Position numbers and translations under genes: made by a program
Shown here: positions 24,568 to 54,148 of the stretch, piece by piece
Position numbering within the stretch: position 1 is the first letter of the stretch
Layout of the letters: every line of letters begins with the position of its first letter
Notes under the pieces: model-generated
Told to the model about the DNA's origin: nothing
Seen by the model: only the letters and a program-made list of their open reading frames with translations
Database searches by the model: none
From: Hepsetus odoe
Lineage: Eukaryota; Chordata; Actinopteri; Characiformes; Hepsetidae
Length of the DNA stretch: 64,000 nucleotides
Reading direction: 5' to 3'
Assembly (NCBI GenBank): GCA_017165825.1
Contig: CM029366.1
Coordinates: 34,220,465 to 34,284,464, forward strand

Positions 24568-25447
24568 CAGGTTTTAACTCCTTTAACATTCTGTTCAACA
24601 GCATCCAGGGCTCACTCGTTTAGCAAAGAGTAGATGGGAAATAAGACTCAAATACACAATTCAGAAGGCTGTTCAGCTTTAACCCCTGCAGTGAGACTGG
24701 AAGCTCTGAAGGACATTGAGGAGAAAAGAAACAACTACAGAGTTTATCCTGAACTATAAATCTCAGGAATCAGAAACGCTCTTTTTCCTTCTCAGAGTAT
24801 TTTTAATTCTAGAATCTGTTGGGCAGCAAGTCATTTTGGTCTTTTTCTGTTTAGTGGCTTCACACTGCAGAGTGTGAGTGTGAGTGAGTGTGTGTGTGTT
24901 TCAGGACATGCATTATATACATTGCAATTCATTAAACAGCTTCATCTTCTGCTTCAGGCTTGTATTTTAGTAGCTGCATAAACAGAACATTAAAAGACAA
25001 TAAATCCTTAACTGTGATTATTTTTAAGAGAAACACAGCTACGGTTTCAGCCCCATCAAAAGCCCATTCTTCAAAACCACTCCATTCACACTCGCTTTCT
25101 TCATTTGCACTCCTAGTTTTATGAACACTTGATGATGAACGGAGGAATAAAATCGGGCTGAATGGTGTAAAAACTGATCAGTGTTTAAAACAAACAGGAA
25201 CACTGGGACAGGCTGATGATGGTTTAAGAGTGTGAACTGTGAACGGACGCTTTCCATTGCACTGCATTCTGAATAAGAGGCTTTATTAAGACGCTCACGC
25301 GGGTCACGTTGTTTGTTGATTTCATTTTATTATGCGCTCGAAATTTAAGGAAGAACGTGTGGAGGACTGAGAGGAGCATTTATTGGTCAAACTTGAATCG
25401 TTTGAAGAAAAAAAAAAGGGACAGGAACAGTGGATCACCAGTAGCGT

Positions 25448-25458
25448 GCACACACGCG

Positions 25459-25514
<56 letters not shown>
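25448..25514. repeat. (CA)n microsatellite
   Basis: CACGCGCACG followed by about 30 CA units. Confidence 0.95.
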
Positions 25515-25515
<1 letters not shown>

Positions 25516-25919
25516 CTTCATTGGCCTCTTTAGTGATTAAAGCCCCAATCAGGAGTTGCTGAGTCTGCACCATTGCCACCTCATCAGTTCTCTAACAGAG
25601 TGAATGATAAACGCACATTATTCATGTTTTACTGTCTGCAGTGTTGTATGAAATCCTGCATTTTTCCAGCTTCAGCAAGTCCTTATAAGGCCTTTAAGCT
25701 GAGAACACACCCGTTCCCACATCGCACAATGCGGTGTTGCCTGACTGATGCATTCTGGAACTTTCTGATCACATATTTCGTCCCGTGTCTTTAATAAAAT
25801 CCATTTCTTCTACGCGTAAGGTGTAAAACGCTTCTTCCTCCAGATAAAGTTCTGTAACTGATGTAACGTCGGCTTCACTTTAGATCGGAAGCTGTGAGGC
25901 TGAGACTAGAATAGTCAAT

Positions 25920-26760
25920 AGTCTTCCAAATCTTTTCTCCTCATAACTTCTCTCCACCCTCCTCCAGATCTCCATGAAGGTGGACCAGACGTGTGGGTGT
26001 GGTTTAGGACTCAGTAGGACTTACTGTCTCTACAAACATCAATTAAACTCCAGACGAACCCCAGGACCGCAGATCAGACCGATCAGAATCCGTCTCATGA
26101 TGTTTAAAGGTGATTATTTTCCTAAAATGTTTTTCTTTTTACAAGTTCCGTTTTTGGGACAGGAGGCTCAGGTAGTTTAGGTAACATCAGGCTTGTTTTT
26201 TAAAGTGACTGTTCTCGTCATCGTGAAACACGGCACAGCACACAGTGAGCCGCAAAGAAATGACACCTCTGCATTTTACCCACACACACCGTGCGGCAGG
26301 GGGCAGCTATTGAACGCACCAGGGGAACAGTGATGGGGACGGTACCTTGCTCAAGGGTAGCTCAGGGCAACCTACTGGTCTGGAATTCAAACCCACGACC
26401 TTCCGATCCTGGGGCTCAACTCCCTAAACACTAGACCAGCGCTGGCCACAAGCTCTGTGTTCACAAGCTCTGCATTATTAAAGTTTCTCATTATTAAAAA
26501 GCACCAATTACAGCGTGTCAATATTTGAGAACGTGCGGTGCCATTAAAAGGATTTCAAAACAGAAAGTTCTGCTGCTAATCAGGACACCTGCTCCTGAAA
26601 ACACAACTGGTTGAGAAAAAGTCTGGAGTTTAGTTGGTGCTTGTAGAGACAGTAAGTCCTACTGTGTCCTAAACCACACCCACACGTCTGATCCACCTTC
26701 ATGGAGATCTGGAGGAGGGCTGAGTGGAGAGGAGTTTTAGGGAGAAAAGATTCGGGTCAC
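25920..26760. mobile_element. Family C inverted pair enclosing a SINE
   Basis: The + arm at 25940-26080 (TCCATGAAGGTGGACCAGAC, GTGTGGGTGTGGTTTAGGAC) and the - arm at 26610-26755 (TAAACCACACCCACACGTCT, CACCTTCATGGAGATCTGGA) are complementary, with the SINE at 26203-26449 between them. A single arm recurs at 61362-61480. Confidence 0.55.
26203..26449 (-). mobile_element. SINE family A, reverse copy
   Basis: AAAGTGACTGTTCTCGTCAT, GCGGCAGGGGGCAGCTATTG, GGAACAGTGATGGGGACGGT and ATTCAAACCCACGACCTTCC. Confidence 0.88.
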
Positions 26761-27259
26761 TACTGGCTCCTAGTCTTAGCCTCGGAGCTCCAGTACCAAA
26801 CTAAAGAACCTTTTTGCAGAAAAGTGCAGAAAAGACAGATATCACTAAAACATGCAGAAAGAAAAGGAGGCTGGAGTGTATGGACGTACGTTTCAGGGAG
26901 AAAAGGTCTGGATGACCATTGACTATTAATCTGAGCCTCACAGCTCCAGGTCTGAACTAAAGGATGCAAATTTGAATCCAAACGTAGACCAAGTCTGGGG
27001 GAGGCGGTTTTAATGTTCCTGTTCCTTTAAGAATGAAGAAAATGATTCATTGACTTTGCCCAATGAATAATAGTAACCTACAAAAAAGCAGTCCTTCAAG
27101 ATGTTCTCCCTTAATCAACATGAATCCAATCAAGGTCTACAGAAGATGTTAAAAAGAGCTGGAAGTCCAGGACAAACCAAACAGGAAGCACATGCAAAAC
27201 AAAATCCTCTCCTTTTTTTTTTCCTCTTCTGATCTCCGTCAGCGAAAGCCAAAGTTTCT

Positions 27260-45527
<18,268 letters not shown>

Positions 45528-45623
45528 GGAGCTCCTCTGATCTCTCTCTACACACGCGCCCACTCTGGCTAACCTGGGTCTAAAAGAGCAACTGTGAACC
45601 CTGCAGCCTGCTGTGGTTGGGGA

Positions 45624-45860
45624 GCACACACACACACACACACACAGTCTTTCCCACTCACTCACTCACCACCACACACACACTTTCTCTCTATCTTTCA
45701 CACTCTCTCTCTCTCTTTGTCTATCATACACACACACACACAAGGAGGCAGTTGAAAGTCTAAAAACAGTCTCAGGAGTGTGTGCATTTGAGTGTGTGAG
45801 GTGAGAGAGAGAGAGAGAGGTATGTGGAGCAGGTTGTGTGTGTGTGATGAACCTCTCAGT
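45624..45860. repeat. CA and CT microsatellites upstream of MT-Ox
   Basis: (CA)n at 45627-45648 and 45728-45743, CTCTCT runs and a GA run at 45806-45820, in the presumed 5' UTR or promoter side. Confidence 0.85.
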
Positions 45861-46146
45861 CTGCACTTTAAAATATAACTACATTAAGCAGCGGATGAAT
45901 CTGAGAGAAACCTTCAACGCTGGAAGTGGGACGAGTGTAAGACACAGAAACGGACCCCGTGAGGTGACCAGATTTCTGGATGAACGCTGGAGATGTTTCC
46001 AGTTCAGCAGCGAATCTACATTTTAACTTTTTAAAAGTTTGTTATTGCAATAGTTTGGTCTCCTGTAACCTGAAGAGGAACCTGTATGGAGACTCTTCAG
46101 TCCTCAGAGGGGACGTTTTTAGCCCCTACATTTTTATCACTTTACA

Positions 46147-46180
<34 letters not shown>

Positions 46181-46387
46181 CTTAGAGGGGATAATTTATC
46201 ATCTCCAGTCCACCTGCCATGCAGGTCTTTGACGGTTGGAGGAAATTGCAACTCCCTAAGAAAACACACACGGGCACGAGGACATGTCCACTCCACTCAG
46301 AAAGGACCCTGACCGTCCCACCTGGGAATTAAACCCAAAACCTTCTGACCATGAGGCGGCACCCACCCACGGGCTTTAGAGTGTATA
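45861..46387. other. Intergenic between the two gadusol genes
   Basis: Unique sequence with a (CA)n tract at 46146-46178. No promoter element could be assigned. Confidence 0.4.
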
Positions 46388-46585
46388 GCCTGAATCCCAG
46401 ACCAGTAGGTTGTCCTGAGGTTCCTTTGATCAAGGTACCGTCCCCATCACTGCTCCCCGGGTGCTGGATATGCCTGCCCCCTGCTGAACGGTGTGTGTGT
46501 GTGTGTGTGTGAAAGACAGAGAATGTGTTTGTTCAATGTATTCACAATAAATAATACATGGAAAATACTTTCACTTCATCTCAGG
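46388..46585 (+). mobile_element. SINE family A, 5'-truncated forward copy
   Basis: TCCCAGACCAGTAGGTTGTC, GATCAAGGTACCGTCCCCAT, CACTGCTCCCCGGGTGCTGG and (GT)n in place of the usual GTGTGTGT spacer. Confidence 0.8.
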
Positions 46586-46599
46586 CGAAGCGCATTCTT

Positions 46600-46678
46600 G
46601 GTCTCTCTCTGTCTCTCCTCTGTCTCTCTGTCTCTCTCTCTCTCTCTCTCTGTCTTCCTCTCTTTCTGTCTCTGTCTC

Positions 46679-46732
<54 letters not shown>

Positions 46733-46808
46733 CCGCTCTGTCTCTGTCTCTCTGTCTGTCTGTCTCTCTCTCTCTCTGTCTCTCCCTCTCTTCTGTCTCT
46801 GTTCTCTC

Positions 46809-46839
<31 letters not shown>

Positions 46840-47124
46840 TTGTCTGCCTGTCTGTATTTCTTCTCTCTCTGTCTTTCTTTTCTGTCTGTATCTCTCTCTC
46901 TCTTTGTCTGTCTGTCTGTGTATGTCTTCTCTCTCTGTCTCTCTCTCTCTCTCTCTCCTTCTCTCTGTCTGTCTGTCTTCCTCTCTGTCTCTCTCTCTGT
47001 CTTTCTGTATGTCTCTCTCCCTCTCTCTCTCTCTGTCTCTCTGTCTCTCTCTCTGTCTGTATCTTCTCTCTCTCTCTCTCTTTTTTGTCTGTCTGTCTGT
47101 GTATGTCTCTCTCTCTCTGTCTTC

Positions 47125-47157
<33 letters not shown>

Positions 47158-47178
47158 ATGTCTCTGTCTCTCTCTTCT
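46600..47178. repeat. (CT)n/(CTGT)n microsatellite, about 580 bp
   Basis: TCTCTCTC with TGTCTGTCTG interruptions. Three long Ser/Leu frames here are artefacts. Confidence 0.97.
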
Positions 47179-47365
47179 ACAAGGAGCCTGTTATTCTGCA
47201 CTTCAGAGCAGAGATGTATTTAGAAGATTATAAAATTAAACTTTTTAGCCTAAAATTTCAGACTGACCACAGAGAACACACACACACAAACCAGTACAGA
47301 CCCTGGAAACGAACTCTTCAACCAGCTGTCCTCATTCAGCAAGGAAAGTCTTACATAGTACATAT

Positions 47366-47368
<3 letters not shown>

Positions 47369-47396
<28 letters not shown>
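47369..47396. repeat. (CAA)n microsatellite
   Basis: Nine CAA units. Confidence 0.9.
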
Positions 47397-47398
<2 letters not shown>

Positions 47399-47654
47399 TA
47401 AAGACTGTTATTTATTGAGATGTTTAAACCCAGAACGTGGTGGAGTTGACCCCAGCGATAACAGGTCTATCTGGTTCTGGCAGGTTCTCCAGTTCTCCCA
47501 GAGCGTTAAATCCCAGTGAAGATCCTGATAATCGTATCAGTTCTCAGTGTCTCCGTGCGAGGGCACTTCGACCCAGGCTTGATCTTCGGCCTCCGTTTCT
47601 TTTTGGTTTCATGCCGTTTCTGTTCAAACCTCCAATTCTCAGGGCAGCTTGCTC

Positions 47655-47850
47655 AGTGTTCAGGACGCAGGCCCGACTGTGAAGGTCCTGGGCTCGAATC
47701 CCACACAGAAGGTTGCCCTGAGGTGCCCTTTAACAAGGCACTGGCCCCATCACTGCTCCCTGGCAGTTTTAAATAGCTGCCCCCTGCTGGATGGTGTGTG
47801 AGAAAAGCAGAGGAACTTTCACTGTGTGCCATTTTTCACTTTAATTTACC
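47655..47850 (+). mobile_element. SINE family A, forward copy
   Basis: CCTGGGCTCGAATCCCACAC, AAGGCACTGGCCCCATCACT, TAGCTGCCCCCTGCTGGATG. Confidence 0.82.
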
Positions 47851-47899
47851 TTTTTTTAATTTTTAAAGTACAGTTCTAAACTCTCCTCCCATAGTCAAC

Positions 47900-48130
47900 C
47901 CGCTACTAAAGAACCTGTTACTAAAGAACTCAAGCACAAGAACCTGCATTAAAAGAACCTGTTACTAAAGAACTCCATTAAAGAACCCAAGCATTAAAGA
48001 ATCCCAGCACATTAAAGAACCCTTTACTAAAGAACCCGTTACTAAAGAACCTGTTACTAAAGAACCCTTTACTAAAGAACCTGTTACTAAAGAACCTGTT
48101 ACTAAAGAAGTCACTAAAGAACCCGCTACT
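47900..48130. repeat. TACTAAAGAACCTGT tandem repeat
   Basis: About 15 units of ACTAAAGAACC(C/T) with GTT spacers. Confidence 0.9.
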
Positions 48131-48231
48131 GGCCATGTATCTAAACAAATATATATATAATATTAATTCAGCTGCAGTAGATTATATCTGAGTGTCTGGG
48201 ACGAAGCTGTGGCTCTTGAAGGGTCAGATTA

Positions 48232-50632
48232 CTACACAACTACACTACACACACACTACACAACTACAATACACAACTACAATACACACACAGTACACAA
48301 CTACACTACACACACAGTACACAACTACACCACAACTACACTACACACACACTACACACTACACCACACACACACCACAATCTACACCACACACACACCA
48401 CACACTACACTACACACACTACACCACACACACACCACACTCACCACACCACACACACTACACACTCAATACACACACTACACCACACACACACCACACA
48501 ATACACCACACACAGCACAATCTACACCACACACACACACCACACTCTATACACACACCACACTACACAACGACACATAACTACACAACTACACTCCACA
48601 CAACTACACACAACTACACTACACACACAGTACACAACTACACTACACAACCTACACTCCACACACACACCACACAACTACACTACACACTACACAAAAC
48701 TACAATACACAACTACACTACACACACAGTACACAACTACACTACACAACTACACTACACACACACTACACAACCAAATACACACACACTACACAACTAC
48801 ACACACAACTCACAATTCACACACACAGCACACAACTACAATTCACACAACTACACTACACACACACTACACAACCATAATACAATAACCACACTAAGCA
48901 CAACTACAATACACAACTACAATTCACACAACTACACTACACACACAGTACACAATAACTACAATACACAACTACACTACACAACTACAATACACACACT
49001 ACACAACTACACTACACTACAGTACACAAACTACACAACTACAATACACACACTACACAACTACACTACACTACACTACACACACTACACAACTACACTA
49101 CACTACACACACAGTACACAACTACAATACACACACTACACAACTACAATACACACACTACACAACTACACTACACTACACACACAGTACACAACTACAA
49201 TACACACAGCCACACAACTACAATACACACACTACACAACTACACTACAACTACACTACACACACACTACAATAACACACTACACAACTACACTACACAC
49301 ACTACACAACTACACTACACACACACACAGTACACAACTACAATACACACACTACACAACTACAATACACACACTACACAACCACACTCACACTCACACA
49401 CACAGTACACAAACTACACACACACACCACAACCACACATTACAATTACAATAACCACAATTACACTACACACACAGTACACAACTACAATACACACGCT
49501 ACACAACTACAATACACACACTACACAACTACACTACACAACTACACTACACACACTACACAACTACACCACAACCACACCTCCACACACACCACACAAC
49601 CACTACACACACTACACACACTCACACTATACAACTACACTACACACACTACACACACACACTACACAACTACACCACACACACTACACAAATACACTAC
49701 ACACACTACACAACTACACTACACAATAATACTACACAACCAGGTTCACACACACTGGCACTACACACATCTACACAATCCACACTACATACACTACACA
49801 ACCACACCACACCACACACCACACAACCACACTACACACACACTGACACTACACAACTACACTACACACACACTACACAACTACACAACACTTCACTCAC
49901 TACACAACTACACTACACACACACTACACAAATACACTACACACACTACACAACTACACTAACAGACTACACAACTACACAACACACTACACAACTACAC
50001 TACACAACTACACTAACACACTACACAACTACACTACACACACACTACACAACTACAATACACACTACACAAATACACTACAAACACTACACAACTACAC
50101 TAACAGACTACACCACTATACTACACACACTACACAACTACACTACACACACTACACAAATACACTAACAGACTACACAACTACACTACACAACTACAAT
50201 ACACACACTACACAACTACACTACACACACTACACAACTACACTACACTACACACACTACACTACACACACACTACACAAAAACACTACACACACTACAC
50301 AACTACACTACACACACACTACACAACTACACTACACAACTACACTACACACACTACACAAATACACTACACACACTACACAACTACACTACACACACAC
50401 TACACAACTAAACTACACACACTACACTACACACACTACACATCTACACTACACTACACAACTACACTACACAACTACACTACACACACACTACACAACT
50501 ACACTACACACACACTACACAACTACACAACACTTCACTCACTACACAACTACACTACACACACACTACACAAATACACTACACACACTACACAACTACA
50601 CTAACACACACTACACAACTACACTAACACAA
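48232..50632. repeat. 2.4-kb ACTACACAACTACACTACACACAC array
   Basis: Irregular alternation of ACTACAC, AACTACACT and (CA)n. The 420-codon Thr/His frame over it is an artefact. Its flanks recur at 50700-50775. Confidence 0.95.
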
Positions 50633-50640
50633 CGCTCATG

Positions 50641-51031
50641 CTTCACAGTCTAATTGATTATTTAAACGAGGTTCTTCTCGTTATCGGTGTTTGATGTTTG
50701 AGCTGAGTGCGGAGTTGGACTTGCTGCTCTCCGTTCTGGTCTTCTGAGGCTCTCGAAGGGTCAGACTGTCAGAAGAGGAAGTAGATAAGCTGGAATGTAT
50801 CCTTGGTGTGGAGAACATTCTGCTCAAGCAGGCCTCCGTATCTCATACCTCTTATCTCCAGAGTGGGATTTTTTACTGGAGTTAAGAAGAAAAAACATCC
50901 TTTACTTTCACCAATCAGACAAAACAGTACATTAAAATCAGTGCAGCGTCCTCGCGCTCGGGACCGAGCTGGGAAAGTGGACATTATATAGAACTATATA
51001 CACGCTTTACAACCCTAACCCTATATAGTGA

Positions 51032-51070
<39 letters not shown>

Positions 51071-51420
51071 TTGGGGACCTGTTTGGGCACCTGTCGCATT
51101 TTTACCTTTTCAGCGTCTCCCACTTGACTGTCTTCTTCTTTAACGGAGTCTTTACCGTTTACAGTAAAAGGTTTTGTTTATTCCGTTTCTTTTATCGACT
51201 TCTTTTACATTTTACATCATATTTGTGCAAAAATAAAGAAAATGATTTCGTTTTTACCATCATTCATTCTCCACTGTTTGTGTTATTTGGCTGCAATAAG
51301 TAAAATAAAATCTTACAAGTTTCTGAAATGTTTCCTTTAAAAGATTTTTTAGTTTTTACATTTTAATCGTTAGAGCTGAACAGTCACAACCAATCACAGC
51401 TGTGGACCAACAGGAAGCCT
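50641..51420. other. Unique spacer between arrays
   Basis: Begins with a segment related to 53205-53275 (GCTCTCCGTTCTGGTCTT), then unique sequence, (GT)n at 51033-51068 and AT-rich sequence. No gene recognised. Confidence 0.5.
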
Positions 51421-52100
51421 TAGTGTAGTTGTGTAGTGTGTGTTAGTGTAGTTGTGTAGTGTGTGTTAGTGTAGTGTGTGTAGTGTGTGTTAGTGTAGTT
51501 GTGTAGTGTGTGTTAGTGTAGTTGTGTAGGGTGTGTAAGTATAGTTGTGTAATGTGTGTTAGTGTAGATGTTCAGTGTGTGTGTGTGTTAGTGTAGATGT
51601 TCAGTGTGTGTGTGTGTTAGTGTAGTGTGTGTTAGTGTAGTTGTGTAGTGTGTGTTAGTGTAGTGTGTGTAGTGTGTGTTAGTGTAGTTGTGTAGTGTGT
51701 GTTAGTGTAGTGTGTGTAGTGTGTGTTAGTGTAGTTGTGTAGTGTAGTTGTGTAGTGTGTTAGTGTAGTTGTGTAGTGTGTGTGCTAGTCTAGCGTGTGT
51801 TAGTGTAGTTGTGTAGTGTGTGTTAGTGTAGTGTGTGTTAGTGTAGTTGTGTAGTGTGTGTTAGTGTAGTGTGTGTTAGTTTAGTTGTGTAGTGAGTGTT
51901 AGTGTAGATGTTCAGTGTGTGTGTGTGTTAGTGTAGTGTGTGTTAGTGTAGATGTGTAGTGTGTGTTAGTGTAGTTGTGTAGTGTGTGTTAGTGTAGATG
52001 TGTAGTGTGTGTTAGTGTAGTTGTGTAGTGTGTGTTAGTGTAGTTGTGGCTTTGTTGAGTGTGTGTGTTGTGTTTCTGTAGTTTTGTATTGAGTGTTAGT
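51421..52100. repeat. GTGTTAGTGTAGTTGTGTAGT array, inverted orientation
   Basis: Same unit as the neighbouring arrays but on the opposite strand. It ends about 10-30 bases before the forward array begins. Confidence 0.95.
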
Positions 52101-52105
52101 GTTAC

Positions 52106-53190
52106 ATTAAAACACTCTACACACAACCAAGACTACACTAACACACACATACACACACACTGAACATCTACACTAACACATACTACACAACTACACTAAC
52201 ACACACTACACATCTACACTAACACACACTACACACACTACACTAACACACACTAAACATCTACACTAACACACACTACACATCTACACTAACACACACT
52301 ACACAACTACACTAACACACTACACAACTACACTAACACACACACACACACACTACGCATCTACACTAACACACTACACACATTACACACATTACATAAC
52401 TACACTAACACACACTAGACTAGCACACACACTACACAACTACATAACATACACTACACAACTACACTAACACACTCTAGACTAGCACACACACTACACA
52501 ACTACACTAACACACTACACAACTACACTACACACACTACACCACTACTCTACACAACTACACTAGCACACACTACACAACTACACTAACGCACACACAC
52601 ACTACGCATCTACACTAACACACTACACATCTACACTAACACACATTACATAACTACACTAACACACACTAGACTAGCACACACACTACACAACTACACA
52701 ACATACACTACACAACTACACTAACACACTACACAACTACACTAACACACGCTAGACTAGCACACACACTACACAACTACACTAACACACACTACACCAC
52801 TACTCTACACAACTACACTAACACACACTACACAACTACACTAACACACGCTAGACTAGCACACACACTACACAACTACACTAACACACTACACCACTAC
52901 TCTACACAACTACACTAGCACACACTACACAACTACACTAACACACACACACACTACGCATCTACACTAACACACTACACATCTACACTAACACACATTA
53001 CATAACTACACTAACACACACTAGACTAGCACACACACTACACAACTACACAACATACACTACACAACTACACTAACACACTACACAACTACACTAACAC
53101 ACGCTAGACTAGCACACACACTACACAACTACACTACACACACTACACTACACACACTACACAACTACACTAACACACTACACTAGACAC
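52106..53190. repeat. ACTACACAACTACACTAACACAC array
   Basis: Reverse complement of the array to its left. Contains a higher-order unit of about 230-250 bases marked by CTAGACTAGCACACACACTA, seen at least five times. Confidence 0.95.
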
Positions 53191-54014
53191 TCCAACATTA
53201 AACTCTTTTCTGTGTTTAATGCTGGAGTTTAGTGCAGAGTTTGACCTGCAGCTCTCCGTTCTGGTCTTTTGTCTGTAAGGTGAGGGACGTGTCTTCTCCT
53301 CTGGACACTCGTGTGTGTCTCGGTTAAATGTAAATGTATTTCATTTAAATTGTGTAGCTACAATATTTTCCTCAAAGAGCTGAGGTTAGTTAAACCCGGC
53401 CTTGCTTAACAAGGTTCAGTGAAAGTGACGTAATGTAATATCTGCAATTTCGCTTTCAGACCACCGTCACAAAAGGCTGGAATGTGATTCAGGTGCAAGT
53501 GGTGACCTGCACAAACGAACAACCCGAGACTCTGAACCAGTTCACTCTGAGCTTCAGAACCTCACTCTGTTTGGTGAAACACAACACACCCATCCAGTCC
53601 CAGTCCAGTTCCTCAAAAGCTCACTCAGAACCTGAACGTAGGAGCAGCAGTGGACACAGTGTCTCCAGGCTTTGGATCATGTTTAGGCTACGTTTGGTTT
53701 GAACTGGACTGACGGCAAGTAGAAGATCAGCCTGGAATGTTTCTCAAGGCCTTTTCTGTTGTTCCTCTGCTCCGGATGCCAGTCATTCTTCTGCTCACAA
53801 TCCAGGCTACATAACATCCGTCGTTTTATAACTTCACCTTACTTCATCTTACGTGATCGTCTCCTGAAGCCATAGGTTCTCGTTGCATAAGGTGATCGTT
53901 TATGAAACACTTTGGAGGAGAGAGAAAGATGAAAAAAAAAGACCAGCTCCTCTTATGTAAGCTCCACCCTCATCATCACCACTCACATATATTGGCACCG
54001 GAGTGGTGGGGAGA
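53191..54014. promoter_or_regulatory. EEVS upstream region
   Basis: Unique sequence between the CA array and the EEVS start; the promoter and 5' UTR are expected here. No TATA box at a convincing distance was found. 53205-53275 is related to 50670-50750. Confidence 0.4.
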
Positions 54015-54148
54015 ATGGAGGAGGTGCCGCAGAACATGGATGAGGCCACCAAAGACACAGAGTTCAGCCTTGTCCAAGTCAAGGGGACGTGGAAACGGGA
54101 AAAGGCCTCACGCCGTGTCCTTAAGGGACAAGTCTCAGCCGCAAAAAT
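54015..54148 (+). CDS. eevs: EEVS exon 1
   Basis: Begins ATGGAGGAGGTGCC. It encodes MEEVPQNMDEATK, then FSLVQVKGTWKRE and GQVSAAK plus two bases of Ile, and ends at a GTGAGT donor. This N-terminal tail precedes the cyclase fold. Phase and the SLVQVKGTWKR segment support it. Confidence 0.88.

Noticed and set aside
46493..47233. Three overlapping Ser/Leu or Arg/Glu-rich frames of over 200 codons
   Set aside because: Both strands of a (CT)n microsatellite.
48192..49454. 420-codon Thr/His/Tyr-rich open frame
   Set aside because: Produced entirely by the ACTACAC/CACACA array.
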